A DNA stretch of 64,000 nucleotides from Marivivens aquimaris (GTDB lineage: Bacteria > Pseudomonadota > Alphaproteobacteria > Rhodobacterales > Rhodobacteraceae): positions 1,021,001 through 1,085,000 of the forward strand of contig NZ_JADBGB010000001.1 of the NCBI RefSeq assembly GCF_015220045.1, in the 5' to 3' direction. Of the stretch, positions 43,956-57,689 are shown one piece after another. Positions within the stretch are counted from its first letter, which is position 1. The number at the start of each line of letters is the position of its first letter. A program made the position numbers and the translations under genes. The notes beneath the pieces were generated by a model. That model saw only the letters and a list, made by a program, of their open reading frames with translations. It did no database searches and was not told the DNA's origin.

Positions 43956-44111
43956 ATGGCTTATATCACCGCCGGATATGATCGTCTGTCGTTTCTGGCC
44001 CGTTTGAACTGGGACAGGTTCCTGTTTGCGGGGGCCGTGCTTGTGGCGCTGGTGGCCGCGAACTACCTTGGAAACGAGCTGATCGAGATGGCTTGGACCG
44101 ACCTTCACTAA
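43956..44111 (+). CDS. Small membrane protein between rseP and bamA (51 residues)
   Basis: A perfect Shine-Dalgarno AAGGAGG (43941-43947) lies eight bases before this ATG; an in-frame ATG at 43950 is too close to it. The product starts MAYITAGYDRLSFLARLNWD, has one membrane helix (about residues 23-38, FAGAVLVALVAANYL) and ends in an acidic short tail (TDLH). A terminator follows 11 bases after the stop codon. It is well separated from rseP and bamA, so it likely has its own promoter. No family is recognised. The ribosome site, helix and terminator together support a real gene. Confidence 0.72.
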   Translation: MAYITAGYDRLSFLARLNWDRFLFAGAVLVALVAANYLGNELIEMAWTDLH

Positions 44112-44122
44112 AGCCCGCCCAG

Positions 44123-44150
44123 CGCACCCGAAAGGGTGCGTTGTTGTTTT
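44123..44150 (+). terminator. Terminator after the 51-residue membrane protein
   Basis: CGCACCC (44123-44129) pairs with GGGTGCG (44134-44140) around the stable loop GAAA and is followed by TTGTTGTTTT. It suggests that bamA is transcribed from a promoter in the 60 bases downstream. Confidence 0.75.
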
Positions 44151-44212
44151 GACAAGGCCCATCATTCTGGGTAGGTCAGAAGCTGACTGTTTTGTCTGGA
44201 CTGGCTGGATTG

Positions 44213-46546
44213 ATGCGATTTTTTCCCAACGATAAGAAACCGGCTTCGGCCAAAACCCTGCTTCGTCTCACGGCGGCCGCGCTGATCGGTCTTTCGACCA
44301 TCCAGACGCCGGTCTTCGCGCAGAGTTTCTCGGTTGGAAATATCGCCGTTCAGGGCAACCAGCGTATCCAGACCGGTACGATCATCGACTACCTCGAACT
44401 GCCCGCGTCGGGCGCTGTTTCGGCTGGCGACATCAATGACGCCGCCCAGCGTCTGCGTGCGACCGGCCTGTTCGAAAGCGTCGACGTCGTGACCCAAGGC
44501 GGCGGCCTCGTTATTCAGGTTGTCGAGCGCCCGACCGTTTACCGCATCAACATCGAAGGCAACCGCCGTCTGTCTGATGACGAACTGTTCGGGCTAGTCT
44601 CTGCCACCGAGCGCCGCATCTACAATCCCGACGATGTTGCTGCCGACGCCCAGCGCATGGCCGAAGCCTATGCCAACGATGGCCGTATCAACGCAGTCGT
44701 CACTCCGCGCATCATCCGTCTGCCCGACAACCGCGTGAACGTGGTGTACGAGGTCGAAGAAAGCGGCGTGACCGAGATCGAGCGCATTGCGTTCACCGGC
44801 AACAACAGCTTCTCCGACCGCCGTCTGCGCGGCGTTCTGGAAACCAAGCAAGCAGGCATCCTGCGCGCGCTGATCGGTCGTGACACCTATGTCGCCGACC
44901 GCGTCGAGTTCGACAAACGCGTTCTGACCGACTTCTACCAGTCGCGCGGCTATGTGGACTTCCAGATCCTCGACACCGACGTGACGCTGGCGCGTGAGCG
45001 TGACGCCTACCTCATGACCTTCAGCATTGAGGAAGGTCAGCAGTTCGATTTCGGCAACATCACCGTCACCAGCGATCTGCCGGAAGTCGACGTTGCTTCG
45101 TTCCAGGAAGTCGTGCGCACCCGCAGCGGCTCGACCTACACGCCGCTCGACGTTGAAAACGACATCGCCCGCATCGAAGAACTGGCCGTCCGTCAGGGCC
45201 TCCAGTTCGTGCAGGTCGAACCGGTTGTCACCCGCGATGACCGCGGTCTGCTCATCAATGTCGATTTCCAGCTCAAGCGCGGCCCGCGTATCTTTGTCGA
45301 GCGTATCGACATCGAAGGTAACAACACCACGCTCGACCGCGTTGTACGTCAGCAGTTCCGCGTTGTCGAAGGCGACCCCTTCAACCCGCGTTCGATCCGC
45401 CAGAGCGCGGAGCGCATCCGCGCCCTCGGCTTCTTCTCGAATGCCGAGGTGAACGCACGTCAGGGCTCGTCCGAAGATCAGGTCGTCATCGACGTGAACG
45501 TGACCGAACAGCCGACCGGCTCGCTGTCGTTCGGTGCGAACTACAACACCGACAACGGTGTTTCACTGCTGGCCTCGTTCCGTCAGGCGAACTTCCTTGG
45601 CCGTGGTCAGGCGCTGAACGTGTCGATCTCGACCGCGAAGACCAACAACTACCTGACGCTCAACTTCTCGGAGCCGTACCTGCTGGGCCGCGATGTCGAA
45701 TTCGACTTCGACTTCAGCTACCGCGCGACCAACCGCGAGAGCGCCGATTACGACACCACCCGTTTCAACTTCCAGCCGGGTCTGACGTTCAACGTCTCCG
45801 ACCGTGGCCGCCTGAACACCTATGTGCTCAGCAACTATGCCGAAATCCGTGACGCCAACGCAGACGAGGTTTCGCCTTACGTTCTGGCCGATGAAGGCGG
45901 CGTCTGGACCAGCGGTGTCGGCTATAACTACTCGTGGAGCAGCGCCCGCGACGGTCTGGACGAAAAGACGACCTACAGCTTCCGCGTCGGTCAGGAGTTC
46001 GGCTTCGGTGATGCGAACTACATCGAAACCACCGCGCGCGCCTCGGCAGAGACGAAGGTTCTGAACGAAGACCTGACGCTCCGCGCCACGATCGAAGGCG
46101 GCCTGCTGCACTACAGCGATGGCGACAGCCGCATTATCGACCGCTTCAACCTGAGCAGCCGCCAGATGCGCGGTTTTGAACAGTACGGCCTTGGTCCGCG
46201 TTACTACGACGATAGCGATCCGGACAACGTCATCAATGACGCTCTGGGCGGTGAAGCCTACGCGGTCGCCCGTCTCGAAGCCGAATTCCCGCTTGGCCTG
46301 CCCGAAGAGTACGGCATCTCTGGCGGTGCGTTCTACGACTACGGCTCGCTCTGGGATCCGGGTTTCGACTGCGACAGCGATCCGAACGTGTACTACTGTG
46401 ACTTCACGCCGCGTTCGGTCGCAGGTCTGTCGATGTTCTGGGATACGCCGATCGGTCCGCTGCGTTTCGACTTCACCGAAGCGCTCCAGACCGAAGAGCT
46501 GGACCAGACGAAGTCCTTCGACGTTTCGATCTCGACCCGTTTCTGA
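44213..46546 (+). CDS. bamA: Outer membrane protein assembly factor BamA
   Basis: BamA inserts beta-barrel proteins into the outer membrane. The 777-residue protein has a signal peptide (ending VFAQ, about residue 37), five POTRA domains (about 40-365, for example IEGNRRLSDDEL, FTGNNSFSDRRL, IEGNNTTLDRVV) and a C-terminal 16-strand barrel ending in the aromatic STRF. The lid-loop RGF motif is in MRGFEQYGLGPR. The start is ATG 44213; a TTG 21 bases upstream is possible. It begins the outer-membrane and lipid A run bamA-ompH-fabZ-lpxA-lpxI-lpxB. Confidence 0.96.
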   Translation: MRFFPNDKKPASAKTLLRLTAAALIGLSTIQTPVFAQSFSVGNIAVQGNQRIQTGTIIDYLELPASGAVSAGDINDAAQRLRATGLFESVDVVTQGGGLVIQVVERPTVYRINIEGNRRLSDDELFGLVSATERRIYNPDDVAADAQRMAEAYANDGRINAVVTPRIIRLPDNRVNVVYEVEESGVTEIERIAFTGNNSFSDRRLRGVLETKQAGILRALIGRDTYVADRVEFDKRVLTDFYQSRGYVDFQILDTDVTLARERDAYLMTFSIEEGQQFDFGNITVTSDLPEVDVASFQEVVRTRSGSTYTPLDVENDIARIEELAVRQGLQFVQVEPVVTRDDRGLLINVDFQLKRGPRIFVERIDIEGNNTTLDRVVRQQFRVVEGDPFNPRSIRQSAERIRALGFFSNAEVNARQGSSEDQVVIDVNVTEQPTGSLSFGANYNTDNGVSLLASFRQANFLGRGQALNVSISTAKTNNYLTLNFSEPYLLGRDVEFDFDFSYRATNRESADYDTTRFNFQPGLTFNVSDRGRLNTYVLSNYAEIRDANADEVSPYVLADEGGVWTSGVGYNYSWSSARDGLDEKTTYSFRVGQEFGFGDANYIETTARASAETKVLNEDLTLRATIEGGLLHYSDGDSRIIDRFNLSSRQMRGFEQYGLGPRYYDDSDPDNVINDALGGEAYAVARLEAEFPLGLPEEYGISGGAFYDYGSLWDPGFDCDSDPNVYYCDFTPRSVAGLSMFWDTPIGPLRFDFTEALQTEELDQTKSFDVSISTRF

Positions 46547-46552
46547 TCCCTC

Positions 46553-47119
46553 ATGTTGCGCATCGCCGCATATCTCCTGATCGCCGCGCTCTCATCGGGC
46601 GCGGCGTTCGCGCAAGAACAGCCGCAACCGCAGTCGGTGCCGCTGGCCACCGTCGCGATTATCGACGCCGATCAGGTGTTTACGAACTCGCTTTACGGGC
46701 GGCGCGTGCTGGACGATATCCAGCAGCAGACCGACGCGCTTGAAGCCGAAAACGCCCGCATTGCCGATGCGCTGACCGAAGAGGAAAAGAGCCTCGCCGA
46801 GCGCCGCGAACTGATGTCCCCCGAAAACTTCCGTGACGCAGCCGACGCATTTGACGAGCGTGTGCAGGGCATCCGCGTGGCCCGTGACGCCAAAGAAGAG
46901 GCGCTGAAGCAGCAGCTTGCCAATGCACGCGCGGCTTTTGACGACGCGGTCCGTCCGATCCTTGGCGAATTGATGCAGGAACGCCGCGCGACCGTGCTGA
47001 TGGCCCGCCGCGATGTGATCCTTTATTTCGGCTCGGCCGACATTACCGCGCCCGCCATTGCACTGATTGACGAACGCCTCGGCGACGGCAGCGATCTGAC
47101 CGAACCTGCCGCAGAGTAA
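46553..47119 (+). CDS. OmpH/Skp-like periplasmic chaperone
   Basis: The 188-residue exported protein has a signal peptide ([15 protein letters not shown]), a short beta segment ([18 protein letters not shown]) and two long charged helices with coiled-coil character (about 55-140, [24 protein letters not shown]), as in Skp, which grips unfolded outer-membrane proteins. It follows bamA by six bases. Skp-like proteins pass clients to BamA, so neighbour and function agree. Confidence 0.88.
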   Translation: MLRIAAYLLIAALSSGAAFAQEQPQPQSVPLATVAIIDADQVFTNSLYGRRVLDDIQQQTDALEAENARIADALTEEEKSLAERRELMSPENFRDAADAFDERVQGIRVARDAKEEALKQQLANARAAFDDAVRPILGELMQERRATVLMARRDVILYFGSADITAPAIALIDERLGDGSDLTEPAAE

Positions 47120-47199
47120 CGCCTCGCGCTTGCCCACAGAGGGGCGAGTTGGTACTGAACCCGCAAGTTACAGACTGTCCCGCCATAAGGACCAATAAT

Positions 47200-47664
47200 A
47201 TGACCGAAGCCGTCACCACCGCCGATATCGCCCTGATCCAGCGCATTATTCCGCACCGCTACCCGTTCCTGCTGGTAGACAAGGTTGTCGATATCAACGG
47301 CACCCAGTCCGGCAAGGGCATCAAGAACGTCACCATGAACGAGCCGCACTTCACAGGCCACTTCCCCGATCAGCCGGTCATGCCGGGCGTTCTGATTGTC
47401 GAAGCCATGGCGCAGACCGCTGGCGTGATGGTCGGTGCGGCTCTGGGTATGGCCGACAAGAACATGAAGGTCTACTTCATGGCCATCGACGGCGTGAAGT
47501 TCCGCCGCATGGTCGTTCCGGGCGATGTTCTGGAAATGCAGATCGAAACCACCCGCGGCAAGCCGGGCGGCAAGGTCTGGAAATTCAAAGGCGTTGCCAC
47601 AGTTGAAGGTGAGATGGCCGCAGAGGCAGAGTTCACCGCAATGATGGACATGACCGCACAATGA
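47200..47664 (+). CDS. fabZ: 3-hydroxyacyl-ACP dehydratase FabZ
   Basis: FabZ dehydrates 3-hydroxyacyl-ACP and competes with LpxA and LpxD for the same substrate, a reason often given for their clustering. The 154-residue hot-dog-fold protein has the catalytic His in [26 protein letters not shown], and the Glu in its helix. The start at 47200 follows AAGGA by eight bases. It overlaps lpxA by four bases. lpxD, usual before fabZ in enterobacteria, is absent here and lies at 25.6 kb. Confidence 0.95.
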   Translation: MTEAVTTADIALIQRIIPHRYPFLLVDKVVDINGTQSGKGIKNVTMNEPHFTGHFPDQPVMPGVLIVEAMAQTAGVMVGAALGMADKNMKVYFMAIDGVKFRRMVVPGDVLEMQIETTRGKPGGKVWKFKGVATVEGEMAAEAEFTAMMDMTAQ

Positions 47665-48446
47665 CCGCCAACATCCACCCCAGCGCCGTTATCGAGGACG
47701 GAGCCGTCATCGGCCCCGATTGCATCGTCGGTCCGTTCTGCCTCGTCGGGGCAGAGGTCGTGCTGGGGCGGGGCGTTGTCCTGAAATCCCACGTTGTCGT
47801 CACGGGCGACACGCATATCGGCGACGAAACCGAAGTGTTTCCGTTCTCCGTCATCGGTGAAATCCCGCAGGATCTGAAATTCGGCGGCGAGAAGACCCGT
47901 CTGCGTATTGGCGCCCGCAACCGCATCCGCGAGCATGTGACCGTCAACACCGGCACCGCAGGCGGCGGCAGCGAAACCCGCATCGGCGACGATTGTCTGC
48001 TGATGGCAGGCTGCCACGTTGCGCACGACGCGCAGGTCGGCGACCGCGTCATCATCGTGAACAGCTCGGCTGTCGCGGGTCACTGTCATATCGAGGATGA
48101 TGTCATCATCGGCGGCCTCTGCGGTATCCACCAGTGGGTGCGCATCGGGCAGGGTGCTATCATCGGCGCGCTGACGATGGTGACGAACGACGTCATCCCG
48201 CACGCTCTGGTTCAAGGCCCTCGCGGCAAGCTCGACGGGTTGAACCTCGTCGGTCTTAAGCGCAAAGGCGTCGCCCGTTCGGACATCACCGCCCTGCGCG
48301 CCGCGTTCCAGATGCTGAAGGACGGCGAGGGCACGTTCCTCGACCGCGCGCATCGCCTCAAGGACGAGACGGAGAGCGATTACGTCAAGCAGATGGTCGA
48401 TTTCATCCTCGGTGATACCGATCGCAACTTCCTGACGCCGTCCTGA
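47661..48446 (+). CDS. lpxA: UDP-N-acetylglucosamine 3-O-acyltransferase LpxA
   Basis: LpxA starts lipid A synthesis by acylating UDP-GlcNAc. The 261-residue protein is a left-handed beta helix of hexapeptide repeats with the catalytic His in [14 protein letters not shown] near residue 116 and a C-terminal helical domain ([15 protein letters not shown]). It overlaps fabZ by four bases and lpxI by one, so translation is coupled. Confidence 0.95.
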   Translation: MTANIHPSAVIEDGAVIGPDCIVGPFCLVGAEVVLGRGVVLKSHVVVTGDTHIGDETEVFPFSVIGEIPQDLKFGGEKTRLRIGARNRIREHVTVNTGTAGGGSETRIGDDCLLMAGCHVAHDAQVGDRVIIVNSSAVAGHCHIEDDVIIGGLCGIHQWVRIGQGAIIGALTMVTNDVIPHALVQGPRGKLDGLNLVGLKRKGVARSDITALRAAFQMLKDGEGTFLDRAHRLKDETESDYVKQMVDFILGDTDRNFLTPS

Positions 48447-49234
48447 TGATCGCGATTATCGCGGGCACGGGCGCTCTGCCGTCGGCGCTGGTCAAGGCGT
48501 TGATGGAGCAGGGGACGCGACCCCTCATCTGCGCGATGGCGGGGTTTGAGCCCACCGTGCCTGCGGAATTGGAGCGGATCGACTTCCGTCTCGAAACCCT
48601 CGGCACACTGCTGGAGACGCTGAAAACGAAGCGCGTCACCGAGGTCTGCTTCGCCGGCGCCGTCCGCCGTCCAGAGGTCGATCCCGCCGCCATCGACGCG
48701 CTGACCCTGCCGCTGGTCCCGCGCATCCAGCAGGCGCTGAAGCCCGGCGACGACAGCGCGCTCCGCACGATCATCCGGATCTTCGAAGAACACGGCCTCA
48801 CCGTCCTCGCCGCCCACGAGATTGCGCCCGATCTGCTGCCGCCCAGCGGAGTGCTGACAGACGCGGGCCTCCCCGAGAACGCCGAGGCCGACGCCATTTT
48901 CGCCACCAGCCACGTCGCCGACATGGGCCGCCGCGATGTCGGTCAGGCGTGCGTGGTGCTGAACGGCGCGTTGATCGCGGAGGAGGGCCCCGACGGCACC
49001 GACGCGATGATCCGCTCGTTGAACTCCGAAGGCATCCTCTTCAAAGCCCCGAAGCCTGATCAGGACCGCCGCATCGACCTGCCTGTCATCGGCCCTGACA
49101 CGGCGCAAAACGCGGCCCGAGCGGGCCTCAGCGGTATCGTCATCGAAGCGGGCGGCGTCATGGTCATGCACCTTCGGGCCGCCCTCGACATTCTCAACGC
49201 CAACGGCATGTTCCTCTGGGTGCGCGAACAATGA
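48446..49234 (+). CDS. lpxI: UDP-2,3-diacylglucosamine diphosphatase LpxI
   Basis: LpxI hydrolyses UDP-2,3-diacylglucosamine to lipid X, the step done by the unrelated LpxH in enterobacteria. The 262-residue protein starts [15 protein letters not shown] and carries VCFAGAVRRPE, TDAGLPENAEADAIFA, DVGQACVVLNG and GIVIEAGGVMVMH, typical of this family. The first residue overlaps the lpxA stop codon and the last overlaps the lpxB start by four bases. The position between lpxA and lpxB matches the order of reactions. Confidence 0.94.
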   Translation: MIAIIAGTGALPSALVKALMEQGTRPLICAMAGFEPTVPAELERIDFRLETLGTLLETLKTKRVTEVCFAGAVRRPEVDPAAIDALTLPLVPRIQQALKPGDDSALRTIIRIFEEHGLTVLAAHEIAPDLLPPSGVLTDAGLPENAEADAIFATSHVADMGRRDVGQACVVLNGALIAEEGPDGTDAMIRSLNSEGILFKAPKPDQDRRIDLPVIGPDTAQNAARAGLSGIVIEAGGVMVMHLRAALDILNANGMFLWVREQ

Positions 49235-50376
49235 AGGTCTTTATCCTCGCAGGTGAACCCTCTGGCGACCGCCTCGGCGGCGCGCTCATGGCGGGTCTCA
49301 AGGAACTCCGCCCCGACGTGGCGTTTGCAGGCATCGGCGGCGAGATGATGCAGGCCGAGGGCCTCACCAGCCAGTTCCCGATGGAGGAACTGTCGGTCAT
49401 GGGCATTGCAGAGGTGCTGCCGAAATACTTCCACCTCAAGCGCCGCATCCGCGAAACCGCCGACGCTGTACTGGCAATGAAGCCCGACGTGATGATCACC
49501 ATCGACGCGCCCGATTTCTCGCTGCGCGTCGCGAAACTGGTGAAGGAAGCGTCCGACACCCGCACCGTCCACTACGTCGCTCCGACCGTCTGGGCGTGGC
49601 GTCCGAAGCGGGCGCAGAAGATGGCTAAGGTCATCGACCACGTCCTTGCGCTCTTCCCGTTCGAGCCGCCCTACATGGAAGCTGCGGGCATGGACTGCGA
49701 TTTTGTCGGGCATCCCGTCGTCACCGAACCGCAAGCGACCGAGGCCGAAGCGCAAGCCTTCCGCGCCGCGCACAACATCGGTGACGCCCCGCTGGTCCTC
49801 GTCCTGCCCGGATCGCGTACCGGAGAGGTCACGCGCCTCGCGCCGATCTTCGGTCCCGCCATTACAGAGGTCGCCAGACAGAAACCGGACGCCAAGTTCG
49901 TCCTCCCATGCGCCCGCCATGTCGCGCCCAAGGTCGCCGAACTCACCGCGGATTGGCCCGTCAAACCGATCCTGCTTGACCCGAACCAAGGGAGCACGCC
50001 GGATGAAAAACGCGCCGCCTTCCGCGCCGCCGATGTAGCGCTCGCAGCATCGGGCACGGTCTCGCTGGAACTTGCCGCCGCCAATACGCCGATGGTGATT
50101 GCTTACAAATTCAACGCAATCACCCAATATCTCATCGAGCGCATGGCCCTGATCGACACCTTCACGCTCGTGAACCTTGTTAGCGAAACTCGCGCCGTGC
50201 CCGAATTCGTCGGCAAAAACTGCCTGCCCGAGAAAATCGCCCCCGCGATCCTCCAAACACTGGCTAATCCGCAGCCCCAGCGCGACGCGATGGCCACCAC
50301 CATGGACCGGCTCGGCAAAGGTGGCGAAAGACCCGGCCTCAGAGCCGCGCGCGCAATTCTCGCGCGGATGCCCTGA
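49231..50376 (+). CDS. lpxB: Lipid A disaccharide synthase LpxB
   Basis: LpxB joins lipid X to UDP-diacylglucosamine to form the lipid A disaccharide. The 381-residue GT-B-type glycosyltransferase has AGEPSGDRLGG at the N-terminus, ELSVMGIAEVLPKY, TVHYVAPTVWAWRPKRAQKM, LVLPGSRTGEVTRL and ASGTVSLELA. It closes the bamA to lpxB run. A 3'-end repeat and a terminator follow. Confidence 0.95.
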   Translation: MKVFILAGEPSGDRLGGALMAGLKELRPDVAFAGIGGEMMQAEGLTSQFPMEELSVMGIAEVLPKYFHLKRRIRETADAVLAMKPDVMITIDAPDFSLRVAKLVKEASDTRTVHYVAPTVWAWRPKRAQKMAKVIDHVLALFPFEPPYMEAAGMDCDFVGHPVVTEPQATEAEAQAFRAAHNIGDAPLVLVLPGSRTGEVTRLAPIFGPAITEVARQKPDAKFVLPCARHVAPKVAELTADWPVKPILLDPNQGSTPDEKRAAFRAADVALAASGTVSLELAAANTPMVIAYKFNAITQYLIERMALIDTFTLVNLVSETRAVPEFVGKNCLPEKIAPAILQTLANPQPQRDAMATTMDRLGKGGERPGLRAARAILARMP

Positions 50377-50377
50377 T

Positions 50378-50435
50378 TTCATTCTGACAGAAATACCTCG
50401 GGGGAATTGGCCGCAGGCCAAGGGGGCAGAGCCCC
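50378..50435 (+). repeat. 3'-end palindromic repeat, copy D
   Basis: TTCATTCTGACAGAAATACC, then TCGGGGGAA, a short inverted repeat (TTGGCC...GGCCAA) and GGGGGCAGAGCCCC. It starts two bases after the lpxB stop codon and abuts the terminator shared with mnmA. Confidence 0.75.
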
Positions 50436-50441
50436 AATGAA

Positions 50442-50463
50442 AAAGGGCGCCTCAGCGCCCTTT
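50442..50463. terminator. Bidirectional terminator between lpxB and mnmA
   Basis: AAAGGGCGC (50442-50450) pairs with GCGCCCTTT (50455-50463) around CTCA. It reaches into the last codons of mnmA, whose stop codon lies in the loop. Confidence 0.7.
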
Positions 50464-51591
50464 CCAGATCCAGCCACCACCGAGGATGCGGCTGCTGTCA
50501 TTCTCGTAGAACACACACGCCTGACCAGGCGAGACGCCTTCTTCCGGCGTCAGCAGTTCCACTTCTGCCTCGGTCGCCGAAATCGGACGCAGGATCGCCG
50601 GCGCGGGCGGACGGGTCGAGCGGACCTTCACCGAAATCTCGCGCTCACCGCTGTCCATGAAATCGCCGTTGCCCAGCCAATTCACTTCGCGGATCGGCAC
50701 GGTGCGGGTCGCCAGTAGCTCTTTCGGACCAACGACAACGCGCTTGTTGTCCACGTCGAGCTTCACGACATACAGCGGATCGGCAAGACCGCCGATGCCC
50801 AGACCGCGGCGCTGACCGATGGTGTAATGGATGACGCCGCGGTGCTCGCCCAGCACATTACCGTCCTGATCCACGATCTCGCCCGGTTCGGCCGCACCGG
50901 GGCGCAACTTTTCGATGACCGAGGCGTAGTTGCCGTTCGGCACAAAACAGATGTCCTGACTGTCGGGCTTGTCCGCAACGGGCAGGCCGTATTTTGCGGC
51001 CAGCGCGCGGGTCTCGGCCTTCGACTTCAGATGTCCCAGCGGGAAGCGCAGGTAGGATAGCTGCTCGGGCGTGGTCGAGAACAGGAAATAGCTCTGGTCG
51101 CGGTTCGCATCGGCGGCGCAGTGCAGTTCGGGCCCGATCTCGCCATCGAAACGCTGGATGTAATGGCCGGTCGCCATGCAGTCCGCGTCGAGATCCCTGG
51201 CGGTTTGCAGCAGGTCCTTGAACTTCACACGCTCGTTGCAGCGGATGCAGGGCACGGGCGTCGCGCCGGCCAGATAGCTGTCCGCGAATTCGTCGATCAC
51301 CGCTTCCTGAAAGATGTTCTCGTAGTCCAGCACATAGTGCGGGAAGCCCATCTGTTCGGCCACGCGGCGCGCATCGTGGATATCGCGGCCCGCACAGCAG
51401 GCACCTTTTTTCGCCAGCGCCGCGCCGTGGTCGTAGAGTTGCAGCGTCACGCCGACAACGTCGTAGCCTTCTTCTGCGAGCTGCGCGGCAACAACCGACG
51501 AGTCAACGCCGCCCGACATGGCAACAACCACGCGGGTTTCAGAAGGCGGCTTGGCAAAGCCGAGCGAGTTCAGCGGGTGATCGAGGGACAT
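50452..51591 (-). CDS. mnmA: tRNA-specific 2-thiouridylase MnmA
   Basis: MnmA thiolates U34 of tRNAs for Lys, Glu and Gln. The 379-residue protein has the PP-loop [15 protein letters not shown] near residue 30, the nucleophilic cysteine in [13 protein letters not shown] and the second catalytic cysteine in [11 protein letters not shown] near residue 210. An additional Cys pair (GACCAGRDI) is present near residue 62, as in relatives. It diverges from sciP over a 129-base gap. Confidence 0.95.
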   Translation of the reverse strand: MSLDHPLNSLGFAKPPSETRVVVAMSGGVDSSVVAAQLAEEGYDVVGVTLQLYDHGAALAKKGACCAGRDIHDARRVAEQMGFPHYVLDYENIFQEAVIDEFADSYLAGATPVPCIRCNERVKFKDLLQTARDLDADCMATGHYIQRFDGEIGPELHCAADANRDQSYFLFSTTPEQLSYLRFPLGHLKSKAETRALAAKYGLPVADKPDSQDICFVPNGNYASVIEKLRPGAAEPGEIVDQDGNVLGEHRGVIHYTIGQRRGLGIGGLADPLYVVKLDVDNKRVVVGPKELLATRTVPIREVNWLGNGDFMDSGEREISVKVRSTRPPAPAILRPISATEAEVELLTPEEGVSPGQACVFYENDSSRILGGGWIWKGR

Positions 51592-51720
51592 CTTCGACTC
51601 CGGTCCAGTAAAGTCCGACGGAATATATGAAAATGCGAGGTACTCTCAAGGGGCGGTTTCACCCCTCGTTAAGCCGTGATCGCACAATGTGCTGCAATAG
51701 AGCGAACATAAGGGGTAAAA

Positions 51721-52014
51721 ATGTTTTTGAAAAAGCCGATGGGCCCGCGCGCGGTCACACTTCCCGATGGCCGAAAACTCACGCGCGGCGATCTGCCTGC
51801 GCCCGATACCAGCCGCTGGGTCGCGTCCCGCAAGGCGCTGGTGGTGGAGGCTGTGGTCTTTGGCCTGCTGACAAAATCCGAAGCGGCCGGGGTATGGAAC
51901 CTGTCCGAAGCGGAGCTCGAAGAATGGATCAGTGCCCACACAATGCATGGCGCAAAAGGGCTGCGGACGACAGCGCTACAAAAATATAGACAACCCAAAG
52001 GAGAGTGTGCATAA
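51721..52014 (+). CDS. sciP: CtrA inhibitor SciP-like protein (DUF1153)
   Basis: SciP of Caulobacter is a small DNA-associated protein that blocks CtrA-dependent transcription in a cell-cycle window. The 97-residue product has the matching DUF1153 features: RAVTLPDGRKLTRGDLPAPDTSRWVASRKA, VFGLLTKSEAAGVWNLSEAEL as helix-turn-helix, and GLRTTALQKYR. AAGGGG lies before the ATG. It is placed immediately upstream of ctrA, separated by 77 bases, so repressor and target are linked. Confidence 0.87.
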   Translation: MFLKKPMGPRAVTLPDGRKLTRGDLPAPDTSRWVASRKALVVEAVVFGLLTKSEAAGVWNLSEAELEEWISAHTMHGAKGLRTTALQKYRQPKGECA

Positions 52015-52026
52015 ATATTTCGTACA

Positions 52027-52041
52027 GTAACGAGAAATTAA
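52027..52041 (+). promoter_or_regulatory. Candidate CtrA box upstream of ctrA
   Basis: GTAA (52027-52030), seven bases, then TTAA (52038-52041) differs by one base from the CtrA site TTAA-N7-TTAA. It lies 50 bases before the ctrA start codon, a fitting place for autoregulation. Confidence 0.45.
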
Positions 52042-52091
52042 CCAGTGTGCGGGTAGACAAAGGAAGGTAACCAACTAACGGAGGACAGCGG

Positions 52092-57252
<5,161 letters not shown>

Positions 57253-57260
57253 TTCCTGAA

Positions 57261-57295
57261 GTTCCGAAATGTTCACAAATGTTCTTAAAAAGTTC
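57261..57295. promoter_or_regulatory. LexA operator (SOS box) in an array of GTTC half-sites
   Basis: GTTC at 57281-57284 and 57292-57295 are separated by exactly seven bases (TTAAAAA), giving the same operator type as at lexA. Two more GTTC half-sites at 57261 and 57271 continue the series at 10-base steps. GAAC half-sites lie at 57310 and 57319. The array lies between recG and the 40-residue membrane protein, 66 bases before its ATG. Confidence 0.75.
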
Positions 57296-57360
57296 TTTAT
57301 CGAATCGCAGAACTATGAGAACAAAGTGGCAACAAAAACGCCAAACAAGGAGCCGACGAC

Positions 57361-57483
57361 ATGGCAAAGGATATCAAATCCCTCATCACCCGTTCTCCGC
57401 AGACGGTTCTTTCTGATCTTGCAGGTGTCGCGGCCATCGCCGTGATGTTCTACGCAGCGATGGTTCTGCCTGGCGTTTTCTGA
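57361..57483 (+). CDS. Small membrane protein behind a LexA operator (40 residues)
   Basis: The reading frame starts with ATG eight bases after AAGGAG (57347-57352) and encodes MAKDIKSLITRSPQTVLSDL followed by one membrane helix (LAGVAAIAVMFYAAMVLPGVF). The N-terminus is positively charged and should stay in the cytoplasm. No family is recognised with certainty. The LexA operator upstream implies induction by DNA damage. In Caulobacter an SOS-induced membrane peptide of similar size (SidA) blocks cell division; this could be a functional counterpart, which is inference only. Confidence 0.68.
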   Translation: MAKDIKSLITRSPQTVLSDLAGVAAIAVMFYAAMVLPGVF

Positions 57484-57632
57484 CTTTGAATACGTGTTTC
57501 GTGCCGGTCGGTTCCGTCACCAGTTTGCCCCTGGTCTGACGTGACTGCCTGCCTGTCCCGAGATGCAGTCTAACGGATCCCTGCCTCTTCCGTTTTTCTC
57601 ACCGACCGGATTCCCACACGCAACACGCACTT

Positions 57633-57673
57633 ACCGCCGCCATCCAAGGGGATGAGCGGCGGTTTCTTTTTTC
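57633..57673. terminator. Long-stem terminator before the soluble chemoreceptor gene
   Basis: ACCGCCGC plus CATCC (57633-57645) pair with GGATG and GCGGCGGT (57650-57663) with one bulged A and the loop AAGG, 13 bp in all, followed by TTCTTTTTT. The preceding 150 bases after the 40-residue gene hold no further gene. Confidence 0.8.
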
Positions 57674-57689
57674 TTACGATGGCGGGGGA

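Noticed and set aside
41568..44165. Long open frame on the minus strand opposite dxr, rseP and the 51-residue gene
   Set aside because: It is an antisense shadow of well-recognised genes, with His/Arg-rich translation and no motif.
52082..52086. A further CtrA site in the repeat GTAACCAACTAAC before ctrA
   Set aside because: The spacing and second half-site do not fit TTAA-N7-TTAA.
57261..57284. Additional LexA operators from the GTTC pairs at 57261/57271 and 57271/57281
   Set aside because: Their spacing is six bases, so only the 57281/57292 pair meets the operator rule; the others are reported as half-sites.
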